Positions 1 through 7,035 of a stretch of 19,350 nt of DNA are shown here, one piece after another. Source of the stretch: Lachnospiraceae bacterium UBA7205 (GTDB taxonomy: Bacteria > Bacillota > Clostridia > Lachnospirales > Lachnospiraceae); assembly GCA_002490665.1 (NCBI GenBank), contig DKUL01000009.1, forward strand, positions 770 through 20,119, read 5' to 3'. Each line of letters begins with the position of its first letter. Position 1 is the stretch's first letter. Under the pieces are notes generated by a model. That model was not told where the DNA came from. It saw only the letters and a list, made by a program, of their open reading frames with translations, and did no database searches. Position numbers and translations under genes: made by a program.

Positions 1-24
1 CGCAGATTTCAATTGAAATCTGCG
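1..24 (-). terminator. Perfect 24-bp palindrome, probable terminator stem of the DUF6465 gene
   Basis: The first 24 bases are a perfect inverted repeat with arms CGCAGATTTCAA and TTGAAATCTGCG. It lies 17 bp beyond the stop codon at 41 of the leftward DUF6465 gene, where a terminator would be expected. Any T-run on the minus strand would lie outside the window, so the termination role is inferred from position and symmetry only. A gene entering from the left could share it as a bidirectional terminator. Confidence 0.55.
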
Positions 25-40
25 GCAACTCTGACTGACA

Positions 41-721
41 TTAATATAAACCAATACCTGATGCATATCCGTCAATAACATAATATGCCATGTTTTCATC
101 AAGCTTAATATATACCTCAATATTCTTAATGGAATCTGCATTATGACCCTCTGCAACGTATGCTGCCTTTACCCTGTCAATCAAACCATTCATTGTCAGG
201 TCTTCTCTGCCGCCAATCTGCAAAACAATCTTCTCAGAAGCTGGTGCCTTTACTGTCTTTGTCTCTTTCTTTGCTGCTGCCGTCTTTGTCTCCTTCTTCG
301 CTGCCGTCTTTGTCTCTTTTGCCGTTTCCTTCTTCGCGGCCGTCTCTGCCTTTGCCTCTTTTACAGCTTCCTTCTTTGCTGTTACAGGCTCCTCTGCCTT
401 TGTCTCTTCCACTGCCTTTGCGGAAACTGCCTCATCAGCTGTTAACTCTGCCGCTTTTACTTCGGGCTTCTTATCAGCTGTTGTCTTTGCCGCACTGACT
501 GTTTTCTTTTCTACCTGTTTCTTGGCTGTTGTTTTCTTTTCTACTGCTTTTCTCACTTCTAACCTCTCCTGCTCTAAATCCTCTAATTTTATTTGTCCTA
601 GAACCAAGTTCCCTGATGCTGCTTTTTTGTCCGGATTTTGTGTTCCGGTCTCTTCGTCTGATGCAGAACCAGCCTTGGCCTTAGTAACGCTTTTGCGTTT
701 TGAACTACTAGTAACTTTCAT
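41..721 (-). CDS. DUF6465 family protein with long Lys/Ala/Glu/Thr-rich segment
   Basis: A 226-aa protein of unknown function. Roughly residues 1-165 are low-complexity and highly charged, with recurring units such as AKKETK and TAAKKE. The last 60 residues (from KIVLQIGGREDL to the C-terminus GIGLY) form a compact, ordinary-looking domain that I recognise as DUF6465, a family common in Clostridia. No signal peptide or membrane segment is seen. The start is well supported: a GGGGAGGAG Shine-Dalgarno lies 6 nt before the ATG. The Lys/Ala tract resembles the tails of histone-H1-like or nucleoid-associated bacterial proteins in composition, but that is only a compositional likeness and a DNA-binding role is not shown. 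It is a single-gene unit with its own promoter. Confidence 0.8.
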   Translation of the reverse strand: MKVTSSSKRKSVTKAKAGSASDEETGTQNPDKKAASGNLVLGQIKLEDLEQERLEVRKAVEKKTTAKKQVEKKTVSAAKTTADKKPEVKAAELTADEAVSAKAVEETKAEEPVTAKKEAVKEAKAETAAKKETAKETKTAAKKETKTAAAKKETKTVKAPASEKIVLQIGGREDLTMNGLIDRVKAAYVAEGHNADSIKNIEVYIKLDENMAYYVIDGYASGIGLY

Positions 722-800
722 AATGCACTCCTCCCCTTACGCCCATACTCAAAAACAAAAAATACAGACCCAGAAATAATGCATATTTTCATGCACTAAT

Positions 801-829
801 AGAATAGCACATAACTTATATTATTTCAA
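801..829 (-). promoter_or_regulatory. Sigma-A-type promoter of the DUF6465 gene
   Basis: TTGAAA (829-824), a 17-nt spacer and TATTCT (806-801), with TG one base upstream of the -10 (extended -10). The predicted start is about 75 nt before the ATG at 721. The surrounding 722-985 stretch is AT-rich and otherwise holds only the upstream region of the divergent DUF378 gene. Confidence 0.55.
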
Positions 830-985
830 TTTATTTATTCAATTTTTATGAATAAATTTTATTTTTCTCGTTTTTTCACCCCCGTTTATTGATAAAATGT
901 GACAAACAAAATTACACTTCGATGCCATGACGTTTCGTATATTTATCCCCGCGACTGTGCATACTAGTACAAAGGAGGCGATTAT

Positions 986-1201
986 ATGGGTAATAAATTC
1001 ATTGATGGCATCGCATTGACCATTGCAATTATTGGTGCCGTAAACTGGGGACTCATTGGTTTTTTTGATTTTAATCTTGTTGCCACCATCTTCGGCAGCA
1101 TGACCTGGCTCTCCAGAATCATTTATGCATTAGTAGGCGTATGCGGTTTATATCTGGTATGTTTCTACATGAGGCTTGATAACTCTGCAACAGAAGCGTA
1201 G
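986..1201 (+). CDS. DUF378 small membrane protein (YuzA-like)
   Basis: A 71-aa protein with two hydrophobic spans, about residues 8-29 and 40-62, separated by a short loop containing the segment NWGLIGFFDFNLV. The NWGLIG(F/L) plus FDFNLV pattern is characteristic of DUF378, a short two-helix inner-membrane family of unknown function found in Firmicutes. The start is fixed by AAAGGAGG seven bases before the ATG. It is a monocistronic unit facing hflC, with a shared hairpin terminator between them. No recognisable sigma-A promoter stands out. The sequence CATACT at 959-964 could be a -10 for another sigma factor, but this is not a confident call. Confidence 0.85.
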   Translation: MGNKFIDGIALTIAIIGAVNWGLIGFFDFNLVATIFGSMTWLSRIIYALVGVCGLYLVCFYMRLDNSATEA

Positions 1202-1221
1202 CCGTTGCGCACAAAGCACCA

Positions 1222-1269
1222 CGCAGAGACGTATCCGTCCTGGTAGCAGGCTCTTCATACGTCTCTGCG
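1222..1269. terminator. 13-bp stem-loop between convergent DUF378 gene and hflC
   Basis: Arms CGCAGAGACGTAT (1222-1234) and ATACGTCTCTGCG (1257-1269) are perfectly complementary over 13 bp around a 22-nt loop. The element sits 21 bp after the DUF378 stop and 11 bp before the hflC stop. T-runs are short (GTTTG on the plus side), so it may end transcription inefficiently in either direction. Confidence 0.6.
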
Positions 1270-1279
1270 CGTTTGCGTA

Positions 1280-2149
1280 TCACCGGTTATAAAATATCTG
1301 TGTAATCGGGGAATCCTTGTCCAGAATCACAGTCTTGTTCCCGCCTTTGACGGAGTTCTTTAGCGCGTCAAGACTTCTTGTAAAACTGTAAAAGTCTGCT
1401 TTCATGTCACCATCATACGCAGCCGCAATTTCTTTCATGTACGCAGCCTCGCCTTCCGCTTTCAAAATTTCTGCGTCTTTTTCCGCCTCGGAAAGCATGA
1501 GCGCTGTTTCCTTGTCTGTGCTGTTGCGAATTTTCTGGGCATCTGAATTTCCTTCCGCCGTGTATGTAGCCGCAATATTCTCACGCTCTGAAATCATCCT
1601 CTCAAACACTGCATTCTTGTTATCCTCCGGCAGGTCAAGCAGCTTGATTTCTATCGTCGTAATTTCTATGCCATACTGATTGATTCCAGATACATTTTCC
1701 ATAATCAGGTTCGTCAGTTTCTGCCCTCTCGCCGCAATAATGTCCGACTGTGTCATGCTGCTGATTACATTCTTAATTGAGTTGTAAACGGTTACATTGA
1801 TTCTGCCCTCGGCATTCTGTTCAGACGTGTTCAGCGTCTGGGCAAACGTCCGGGGGTCTGTGACATGCCACAGCACAAAACTGTCGACTATCATGGATTT
1901 CTTATCCTGTGTAATGACATCCGATTTCGCAATGTCATACAAGAGAAGTTCTTTCGTCACCGTGTCCTTTTCCTGTATAAATGGTATCTTAAAATATAAT
2001 CCCGAGTCTGAAATGACACGCTCAATCCTTCCAAACTGGCGCACCAGTCCATACTGGTTTTCCCTGATAACAAACGCGGAATTAGCCAGTACGACCAGTG
2101 CTGCAACAACAACAAGAATTCCAAATGCCTTTCCAAGTTTTTTCTTCAT
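1280..2149 (-). CDS. hflC: HflC, SPFH/prohibitin-family membrane protein (FtsH modulator)
   Basis: A 289-aa SPFH-domain protein. It has a short cytoplasmic N-terminus, one membrane anchor at about residues 5-25, the HflC signature around RENQYGLVRQFGRIERV and GLYFKIPFIQ, then a long helical segment (about 180-250) rich in Glu/Ala/Lys. In E. coli HflC pairs with HflK in a large ring that encloses the FtsH protease and modulates its access to membrane proteins. Start chosen at the internal ATG at 2149, preceded by GAGGAAG. A longer frame begins upstream inside hflK and is less likely. It starts 1 nt after the hflK stop, so the two are almost certainly translated together. Confidence 0.93.
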   Translation of the reverse strand: MKKKLGKAFGILVVVAALVVLANSAFVIRENQYGLVRQFGRIERVISDSGLYFKIPFIQEKDTVTKELLLYDIAKSDVITQDKKSMIVDSFVLWHVTDPRTFAQTLNTSEQNAEGRINVTVYNSIKNVISSMTQSDIIAARGQKLTNLIMENVSGINQYGIEITTIEIKLLDLPEDNKNAVFERMISERENIAATYTAEGNSDAQKIRNSTDKETALMLSEAEKDAEILKAEGEAAYMKEIAAAYDGDMKADFYSFTRSLDALKNSVKGGNKTVILDKDSPITQIFYNR

Positions 2150-2150
2150 A

Positions 2151-3218
2151 TCAGTCTTCCTCCTGTGCAGTCTCGTCCGAAGGAGCTTCGGCATGATTAT
2201 CTGTTATGTCCTCTAATTGCAGTTCATCCAGGTATAACGTCTTGTTCAGGTTCCCGCTTCCATCATCTATGATAAGCTTTACGCCGGGAAGCACTTCCTC
2301 CATGGCCTCATAGAACATTCTCTGTTTTGTCAGAAGCGGGTTCTTCTCATATTCGGCAAACATCTCGTTAAATCTTGCTGCCTGTGCAATACCTTCGTTT
2401 ACTCTTTCCTGTTTGGCAGCCTCCGCATCCTGCGTGATGCGGTCAGCCTTTGCACTCGCCTCCGGAATCTTTTCATTCCTGTATTTGTTGGCATTATTAA
2501 TCGCCGTCTCCTTTCCCTGCTTTGCAGTCTCGACGGCCTTAAATGCCTCTATAACCGCCTCAGTCGGCGGCTCTGCGTCCTGCATGGATATATTGACAAG
2601 CATCAGTCCGATATCCTGTTCCTCGAGCTTCTCAATGATCATTTCCTTTATCTCTGCCTGAATCTTGCTTTTACCGGTAGTAATGACATCATCAACCGCA
2701 TAGTTGCTGATAATATTTCGGATACAGGACTGTGCAATATTTTTCAGTATTTGTTGTGGCTGCTTTGAATGATATAGATACTTCACAGGATCAGATACCT
2801 TGTACTCCACATAAAAGTCAACATTTACGAAGTTGAAATCAGACGTAATCATGAGCGATTCATCATCTATCTGTTCCTGGCTTGCATTCTCATCACTGCC
2901 CGACCGGTAGCCAATGGGAAAGCCCAGTATGGTCGTGTTTACTTTCGTGACTCTCTGTACAAACGGTATCTTAAAATGAAGACCCGAAGTGACCACACTT
3001 CCCGCATTGCCAAACGTTGTCACCACGCCCTGTTCCTGCTCCCCAATGGAGTATACTGACCCGAACGCCAATACCGCCAGAACCAGCAGCGCGGCTATCA
3101 CCGCCGCCAGCCTTCCTATGGAATTGCCCCCACCGCCCTTCGCAGTCTTATTTTGATTGTTGTTTTCCTCATTCCCTGAACTGTTTCCGGGATGAAATTC
3201 TCTAAAGTTTTGTGCCAT
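2151..3218 (-). CDS. hflK: HflK, SPFH/prohibitin-family membrane protein (FtsH modulator)
   Basis: 355 aa. An Asn/Gly-rich hydrophilic N-terminus (1-33) precedes a single membrane span (about 34-56). The SPFH domain follows, with EQEQGVVTTFG and GLHFKIPFVQRVTKV. A long charged helix with the family-typical run IPEASAKADRITQDAEA ends the domain, and the protein finishes in an acidic tail. The Asn/Gly-rich N-terminus before the anchor separates HflK from HflC. The ATG is preceded by an AGGAG site 12 nt upstream. It lies 75 bp downstream of pepD with only an imperfect, T-less hairpin in between, so some readthrough from pepD is possible. I see no convincing promoter of its own. Confidence 0.93.
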   Translation of the reverse strand: MAQNFREFHPGNSSGNEENNNQNKTAKGGGGNSIGRLAAVIAALLVLAVLAFGSVYSIGEQEQGVVTTFGNAGSVVTSGLHFKIPFVQRVTKVNTTILGFPIGYRSGSDENASQEQIDDESLMITSDFNFVNVDFYVEYKVSDPVKYLYHSKQPQQILKNIAQSCIRNIISNYAVDDVITTGKSKIQAEIKEMIIEKLEEQDIGLMLVNISMQDAEPPTEAVIEAFKAVETAKQGKETAINNANKYRNEKIPEASAKADRITQDAEAAKQERVNEGIAQAARFNEMFAEYEKNPLLTKQRMFYEAMEEVLPGVKLIIDDGSGNLNKTLYLDELQLEDITDNHAEAPSDETAQEED

Positions 3219-3257
3219 TTTTGTTTTCTCCTAGTATTTTCTATTATTTCTGTCCAT

Positions 3258-3304
3258 GGAACTGTTCAGAAATCACTTGTGACAAGCAATTTATTAACAG
3301 TTCC
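3258..3304 (-). other. 9-bp inverted repeat spanning the pepD stop codon
   Basis: GGAACTGTT (minus 3304-3296) and AACAGTTCC (minus 3266-3258) are exact complements around a 29-nt loop that itself contains CTTGT/ACAAG. The left arm includes the last pepD codons and part of its TAA. No T-run follows, so it is not a standard intrinsic terminator. It could protect an mRNA 3' end or be a processing site between pepD and hflK. Confidence 0.4.
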
Positions 3305-4742
3305 TTAGTATCTCCAGCAGATAATCCCACATCCTGGATGCGGACGATATGCTTAACCGTTCTTCCGTGGTATGAATATCAAAGATGTCCGGTCCGAACG
3401 ATACGCAGTCGAGTCCCGGAATCTTTGCAATCATGATACCGCACTCAAGTCCGGCGTGGAGCGCTTCTACCTTCACATCCTTTCCAAACATCTCCTTATA
3501 TATCCTTACCATGTCCGCCCTCAGCTTTGAGTCGGGGTCAAACTGCCATCCCGGATATTCCCCATGTGTCTCTGTGTAGCCCCCAAAAACTTTTGCCAGG
3601 ACATCTACCTGCAGCCCAACCTTATGCTTAGCAGTCTCAATCGCGCTTCTGATGGCGCTGCTTGCAACAACCTCGTTATCAAATGTCTTTAAAATGCCGA
3701 CATTCAGGGACGTTTCCACCAGCCCGTCTATATCTGCACTCATTGCCATCACGCCATTCGGCAGCAGTACCAAAAATGACAAAATATTTTCTGTGCTGCC
3801 ATTGTCAAAGACAGATGACAAGGTTGTCCGGACTTCCTCACACCTGATAAATAAATTCTTTTCCTTGGACCTTTTTTCATTCTTTTCTTCTTTTTCGATT
3901 CTGTTTAATTCACAGACGAATGCATCCTTCTGCCCCTCCGGCAGGCATACAACGGCAGACGCTTCACGCGGAATGGCATTGTCCTTCTCACCCCCGCATA
4001 TTTCCACAAGCCGAAACGGTATTTTCTGCCATATCTGCTGTAACGTGACTGCCAGCAATTTTATGGCATTCGTATGCTCCTTGTTGATTTCCGTTCCTGA
4101 ATGTCCTCCCAGCAGGCCGCCTGCACATACCTTTAGGAATATTCCATCCAAATCAGTTTCCCTTGTAACAGGGATATGGCAGTCCATCCGCATACCGCCC
4201 GCGCAGCTTGTCAGAAGGATTCCTTCCTCCTCTGAGTCAATATTCAGCATTCTCTTTGCCTTTAACATGGACAAGTCAATCGCCGTGGCGCCCTCCATTC
4301 CCACCTCCTCGTCTGTCGTAATCACCGCTTCTATGCGCGGATGGGCAATGTCCTCCGAATCCAGCACCGCAAGGATATATGCCACCGCAATGCCGTCATC
4401 CCCGCCAAGGCTGGTTCCCTCGGCAAATATGAAATCCCCCTCCGTCTTTATCCGAAGCGGGTCTTTTTCCAGATTGATATCACAGTCATTTTTTTTGACT
4501 GCAACCATATCCATATGCCCTTGCAGAATAATCGGCTCAGCAGACTCATAACCGGCTGTAGCTTCCTTAATGATGATGACATTATTGCTCGCATCCCTTA
4601 TGTGAAACAATCCCCTGTCCTTTGCAAAACTGGCAAGATAACTGCTTATCCCGTCCAGGTTACCTGACCCATGTGGTATATTACATATTTGCTCAAAATA
4701 GTAGTATACTTTTTTTGGTTCCAACTGCCCTAAAACGCTCAT
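3294..4742 (-). CDS. pepD: Aminoacyl-histidine dipeptidase (M20C, PepD)
   Basis: A 482-aa zinc dipeptidase of family M20C, cytoplasmic, which hydrolyses Xaa-His and other dipeptides. Metal and catalytic residues visible: His76 and Asp78 in GHMDMV, Asp115 in LGGDDGIA, the Glu pair 145-146 in TTDEEVGMEG, Asp169 in NIDSEEEG, and the C-terminal His457 in DIHTTEER. The insert between the two catalytic halves is the lid/dimerisation domain of M20 enzymes. The start at 4742 is chosen because AGGGA lies 7 nt before this ATG. The upstream in-frame ATG at 4811 lacks a site and would add 23 atypical residues. It is downstream of the rplT terminator and repeat copy A, probably with its own promoter. Confidence 0.93.
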   Translation of the reverse strand: MSVLGQLEPKKVYYYFEQICNIPHGSGNLDGISSYLASFAKDRGLFHIRDASNNVIIIKEATAGYESAEPIILQGHMDMVAVKKNDCDINLEKDPLRIKTEGDFIFAEGTSLGGDDGIAVAYILAVLDSEDIAHPRIEAVITTDEEVGMEGATAIDLSMLKAKRMLNIDSEEEGILLTSCAGGMRMDCHIPVTRETDLDGIFLKVCAGGLLGGHSGTEINKEHTNAIKLLAVTLQQIWQKIPFRLVEICGGEKDNAIPREASAVVCLPEGQKDAFVCELNRIEKEEKNEKRSKEKNLFIRCEEVRTTLSSVFDNGSTENILSFLVLLPNGVMAMSADIDGLVETSLNVGILKTFDNEVVASSAIRSAIETAKHKVGLQVDVLAKVFGGYTETHGEYPGWQFDPDSKLRADMVRIYKEMFGKDVKVEALHAGLECGIMIAKIPGLDCVSFGPDIFDIHTTEERLSISSASRMWDYLLEILRNC

Positions 4743-4861
4743 ACTTATTCCCTCTTTTTCTATCTTCCAAGCCTGATGATTTCCGGTTCCCAAAAAACTC
4801 TTTCGAACCATATCCTATCAAATTCGAAGATGAATCATTTTTTAAGCTGCTTCCACAAGTA

Positions 4862-4890
4862 AATATATCAGACATTTCCAATATGGTAAA
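4862..4890 (-). promoter_or_regulatory. Candidate pepD promoter
   Basis: TTTACC (4890-4885), 17 nt, TATATT (4867-4862), giving a start about 110 nt before the pepD ATG. A better -35 hexamer, TTGACA (4902-4897), sits just upstream but has no -10 at a proper distance. A 12-bp palindrome ATACTATAGTAT (4921-4932) lies further upstream and could be an operator. Confidence 0.35.
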
Positions 4891-4937
4891 CTTGTTTGTC
4901 AAAGTATTTACAAAGTTTTAATACTATAGTATGCCCA

Positions 4938-5031
4938 AATCAAGCAGGGCAGATTCATCTTCCCCACCCATGCGCCGGGCGTCCGTCAGCTTGCTGACAT
5001 ATTTCGCCCGAACGCCCATGTGCATAAAAAA
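4938..5031 (-). repeat. Terminator-abutting intergenic repeat, copy A
   Basis: Read on the minus strand it begins at the T-run of the rplT terminator (TTTTTTATGCACATG), runs through a variable structured part, and ends in the conserved core at 4977-4938. The variable part has an outer stem GGGCGT/ACGCCC enclosing GTCAGC/GCTGAC. The core is CGGCGC, six variable bases, GGGGAAGATGAATCTGCCC, TGCTTGATT. The core matches copy B at 32 of 40 positions without gaps. A 33-codon reading frame (5025-4924) spans the copy but has no ribosome binding site. The next gene in the same direction is pepD. Confidence 0.7.
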
Positions 5032-5067
5032 TGATTGTCCGCACAAAATCATTTCATGCAGACAACC
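5026..5067 (-). terminator. Intrinsic terminator of infC-rpmI-rplT
   Basis: On the minus strand an 11-bp stem, GGTTGTCTGCA (5067-5057) with TGCGGACAATC (5043-5033), including two G-U pairs, is followed by A and six T (5031-5026). It sits 36 nt after the rplT stop. Confidence 0.8.
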
Positions 5068-5103
5068 ACTTTATTCATCAATCGTTTTTCATTTTATTGC
5101 CTG

Positions 5104-5457
5104 TTAAGCACTCTTCTTTGCAAGCTCTGCAAGCGTCTTGAAACCTTCCGCATCATTCACTGCCATCTCAGCAAGCATCTTTCTGTTAATGTCAACGCCG
5201 GCAACCTTTAATCCATGCATCATCTTGCTATATGACAATCCATTCAGTCTCGCCGCTGCGTTGATACGCGCAATCCAGAGACGTCTAAACTGGCGCTTTC
5301 TTTCCTTTCTTCCGGCATAAGATGAAGCCAGTGCCCTCATTACGGACTGTTTTGCCACTCTGTACTGCTTTGACCTTGCTCCCCTGTAGCCCTTTGCAAG
5401 CTTCAATACCCTGTTATGTTTCTTCTTTGCGTTCAAACCGCCTTTAATTCTTGCCAT
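5104..5457 (-). CDS. rplT: 50S ribosomal protein L20
   Basis: 117 aa, the usual length for L20. The N-terminus ARIKGGLNAKKKHNRVLKLAKGYRGARSK... is typical. It is strongly basic and binds 23S rRNA early in 50S assembly. In Firmicutes L20 also represses its own operon by binding the leader mRNA. The start is supported by GGAGG eight bases before the ATG. It is the last gene of the infC-rpmI-rplT operon, 27 nt after rpmI and followed by an intrinsic terminator. Confidence 0.98.
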   Translation of the reverse strand: MARIKGGLNAKKKHNRVLKLAKGYRGARSKQYRVAKQSVMRALASSYAGRKERKRQFRRLWIARINAAARLNGLSYSKMMHGLKVAGVDINRKMLAEMAVNDAEGFKTLAELAKKSA

Positions 5458-5484
5458 TTCTAAATCCTCCTAACAAATCATTCC

Positions 5485-5682
5485 TTATAAGTATGGTAAA
5501 ATCTTCTTCATATTCTTAACATTGGTTGCATCTGTGATTGCAGCCTTTCTAAGATTTCTCTTTCTCTTTGCCGTCTTCTTTGTTAAGATATGGCTTTTAT
5601 AAGCTTTCGCTCTCTTTAACTTACCTGTTCCTGTTACTTTAAAGCGCTTTGCAGCTGCTCTGCTGGTTTTCATTTTTGGCAT
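5485..5682 (-). CDS. rpmI: 50S ribosomal protein L35
   Basis: 65 aa, full length for L35, with the family start MPKMKTSRAAAKRFKVTG and the KRKRNLRKA segment. Small basic 50S subunit protein. AGGAGG lies 9 nt before the ATG. It follows infC after a 142-nt spacer that is unusually long for this operon and contains inverted repeats, and precedes rplT by 27 nt. Confidence 0.98.
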   Translation of the reverse strand: MPKMKTSRAAAKRFKVTGTGKLKRAKAYKSHILTKKTAKRKRNLRKAAITDATNVKNMKKILPYL

Positions 5683-5824
5683 AACTATTTCCTCCTAAAC
5701 TTCTTAATAATTCTGTGCAGCCATCGGATACTGTCACCCAGTACTGTGACTGCCGTACATCTATCTTTTAACTGACATAAGCTGTTATACTGGTGGTTCA
5801 AAAGACTGACCACTCAATAACTGC
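5683..5824 (-). other. Structured infC-rpmI spacer
   Basis: This 142-nt spacer has no ORF. On the minus strand it shows GTGGT/ACCAC just after the infC stop and GTCAC/GTGAC flanking AGTACTGG near 5738. It may be a processing or translational control region. No convincing promoter or terminator T-run was found in it. Confidence 0.35.
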
Positions 5825-6331
5825 TTATCGTTTTTCAGCTAAAAACATTGTCATGCTTCTGCCTTCTACCTTCGGCTCCTTCTCGACTACGGCTATATCA
5901 TTTAAGCTCTCGCCAAAATCCACAAGGATATGTCTGCTGTTTTGCATATGAGCCATCTCACGACCCCTAAAACGTAATGTCACCTTTACCTTGTCACCTT
6001 TTGAGAGGAATTTGCGAGCAGCATTTATTTTAGTGTTTAAGTCATTAGTGTCAATATTGGGAGATAAACGAATCTCTTTTACGTCGATTACCTTCTGCTT
6101 TTTCTTGGCTTCCTTCTCTTTTCTTGTCTGTTCATACTTGAACTTACCATAATCAACAATCTTACACACAGGCGGCTTTGCCGTCGGCGCTATCTTTACA
6201 AGGTCAACGCCTGCCTCCTCTGCCAGTCTCATCGCTTCCCTGGGTGACATAATGCCGAGCTGCTCACCGTCCTCACCGATAACACGCACCTCTCTGTCCC
6301 TGATTTGTTCGTTAATCATTAAATCGCTAAT
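5825..6331 (-). CDS. infC: Translation initiation factor IF-3, probable ATT start
   Basis: IF-3, which binds the 30S subunit, prevents premature 50S joining and checks start-codon/initiator-tRNA pairing. The N-domain starts INEQIRDREVRVIG. The linker is Lys-rich (YEQTRKEKEAKKKQK) and the C-domain carries VKEIRLSPNID and VTLRFRGREMAH. The first ATG (6319) lies 19 nt from the excellent GGAGGTG site at 6345-6339. An in-frame ATT at 6331-6329 lies 7 nt from it, and reading from there adds four residues (M-S-D-L before the ATG-encoded Met; 168 aa). IF-3 genes of E. coli and several Bacillaceae start at ATT, used for autoregulation because IF-3 discriminates against such codons, so I chose ATT. The ATG-only version would be 164 aa. 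Confidence 0.93.
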   Translation of the reverse strand: MSDLMINEQIRDREVRVIGEDGEQLGIMSPREAMRLAEEAGVDLVKIAPTAKPPVCKIVDYGKFKYEQTRKEKEAKKKQKVIDVKEIRLSPNIDTNDLNTKINAARKFLSKGDKVKVTLRFRGREMAHMQNSRHILVDFGESLNDIAVVEKEPKVEGRSMTMFLAEKR

Positions 6332-6560
6332 AACCTTACACCTCCATAAAAAATATCATAAGAAAATATGAATCTGCGTATAACAACGCAAAAAGTGGAT
6401 AACCGCAGGATTATCCACTTAATTTTTTATATCCTTACCCAATATCCGCATGCGGACAGTATAATAGACATAATTAAAACTATTAACACCTGTAAGCCTG
6501 ATTGCCACAGGGTGAGAGTGGATGCTCTGCTTTCCTGTATTTGTCTGAATTGCCTCAAAC
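6332..6560 (-). ncRNA. infC-operon leader (L20-leader-type attenuator)
   Basis: A roughly 230-nt untranslated leader between the promoter and the infC start. In order on the minus strand: the segment GCATCCACTCTCACC (6524-6510), a hairpin pairing CACC/GGTG and TGT/ACA (6514-6487), the palindrome TCCGCATGCGGA near 6458-6447, and the terminator hairpin at 6420-6390. ATCCACT (6523-6517) is an exact complement of AGTGGAT in the 5' arm of the terminator (6419-6413), so antiterminator and terminator are mutually exclusive. In B. subtilis the same operon is regulated by L20 through leader attenuation. Assignment to that family here rests on position and this pairing, not on a covariance model. Confidence 0.7.
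6390..6420 (-). terminator. Attenuator hairpin in infC leader
   Basis: Minus strand: AAGTGGATAA (6420-6411), loop TCCTGCGG, TTATCCACTT (6402-6393), with a continuing T-run to 6390. A 10-bp perfect stem located 59 nt before the infC start codon. On the plus strand the same hairpin is followed by AATTTTTT, but no plus-strand gene reads into it. Confidence 0.75.
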
Positions 6561-6566
6561 AATAAC

Positions 6567-6595
6567 ACTTTATCACAGGTTCCACCCTATGTCAA
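6567..6595 (-). promoter_or_regulatory. Promoter of infC-rpmI-rplT
   Basis: TTGACA (6595-6590), exactly 17 nt, TAAAGT (6572-6567). The -35 is consensus. The predicted start near 6560 gives the roughly 230-nt leader. The promoter lies just beyond the DUF1540 stop at 6606, so that gene is upstream of, not part of, this transcript. Confidence 0.8.
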
Positions 6596-6605
6596 TAATT
6601 TTTTA

Positions 6606-6920
6606 TTATTTTTCCTTAAATGTCGCACAAAGTGTCTCACCGCTTGTCCCTGCGTGATTTCCCTTGATGTCAACATGCTCTGCGCTGCACCTGTAATCTG
6701 TATTGTACACGCATTTCACTGCCTCGCAGTCTATGCTAATCGTCTGGCTCGGATGGGATACGGAACTTGTGAAACTGTCACCGTTTCTCTTATGGAAACT
6801 CTCACAGCAGGTATCGTCGCAGTCACAGGAATGCTTTCCGCCTACCATGATATCGCCCTTGCAGCAGCAATGGTCTTTGTTATAGGTACAATTGGATACT
6901 CCACAGGTTAAATCAGTCAT
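6606..6920 (-). CDS. Cys-rich protein with two DUF1540 domains
   Basis: 104 aa with two copies of the short DUF1540 module. Copy 1 (about residues 3-44) begins LTCGVSNCTYN and has CCCKGDI, a CDCDDTCC cluster and the ending ESF. Copy 2 (about 62-102) begins IDCEAVKCVYN and has YRCSAEHVDIKG and LCATF. The paired CxxxxC-Y-N and later Cys residues suggest metal binding, but the family function is unknown. The first copy carries extra cysteines. The start is set by GGAGG five bases before the ATG. It stands alone between thrS and the infC promoter. Confidence 0.88.
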   Translation of the reverse strand: MTDLTCGVSNCTYNKDHCCCKGDIMVGGKHSCDCDDTCCESFHKRNGDSFTSSVSHPSQTISIDCEAVKCVYNTDYRCSAEHVDIKGNHAGTSGETLCATFKEK

Positions 6921-6951
6921 AGCTACCTCCTAAATTTAATCACAGCATTAA

Positions 6952-6982
6952 TTCATTCACTTGAATTGTTACCCTGAATGAA
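6952..6982. other. 8-bp inverted repeat between thrS and the DUF1540 gene
   Basis: TTCATTCA (6952-6959) and TGAATGAA (6975-6982) are exact complements around a 15-nt loop. No T-run follows on either strand. It lies 54 bp beyond the thrS stop and 32 bp upstream of the DUF1540 start, so it may be a weak end of the thrS transcript or an operator for DUF1540. Confidence 0.35.
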
Positions 6983-7035
6983 CTTATAGACAGTATGCCC
7001 TGCTTCCGCCTGCCCTATTCCTTATTTTAAATGAA

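Noticed and set aside
143..498. Two plus-strand frames rich in Leu/Cys/Ser/Pro across the DUF6465 gene
   Set aside because: They are antisense to the Lys/Ala-rich coding tract, whose composition produces long open complementary frames. No ribosome binding site or family resemblance.
954..968. Sporulation-sigma -10-like sequence (CATACTAGTA) before the DUF378 gene
   Set aside because: The spacing does not match SigE or SigK consensus properly, and it is very close to the ribosome binding site. Too weak to call.
3652..4551. 299-codon plus-strand frame opposite pepD
   Set aside because: The opposite strand encodes a complete M20C enzyme with all metal ligands. The plus frame has no recognisable domain.
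4924..5025. 33-codon frame in repeat copy A as a gene
   Set aside because: Its ATG follows directly on a terminator T-run without a ribosome binding site. More likely a by-product of the repeat, noted under the repeat instead.
6573..6589. GGGTGGAACC, T-box-like, on the minus strand before infC
   Set aside because: It lies between the -35 and -10 of the infC promoter, so it would not be transcribed from there, and no CGTCCC partner or specifier stem is present. The real T-box is at 10018-10005.
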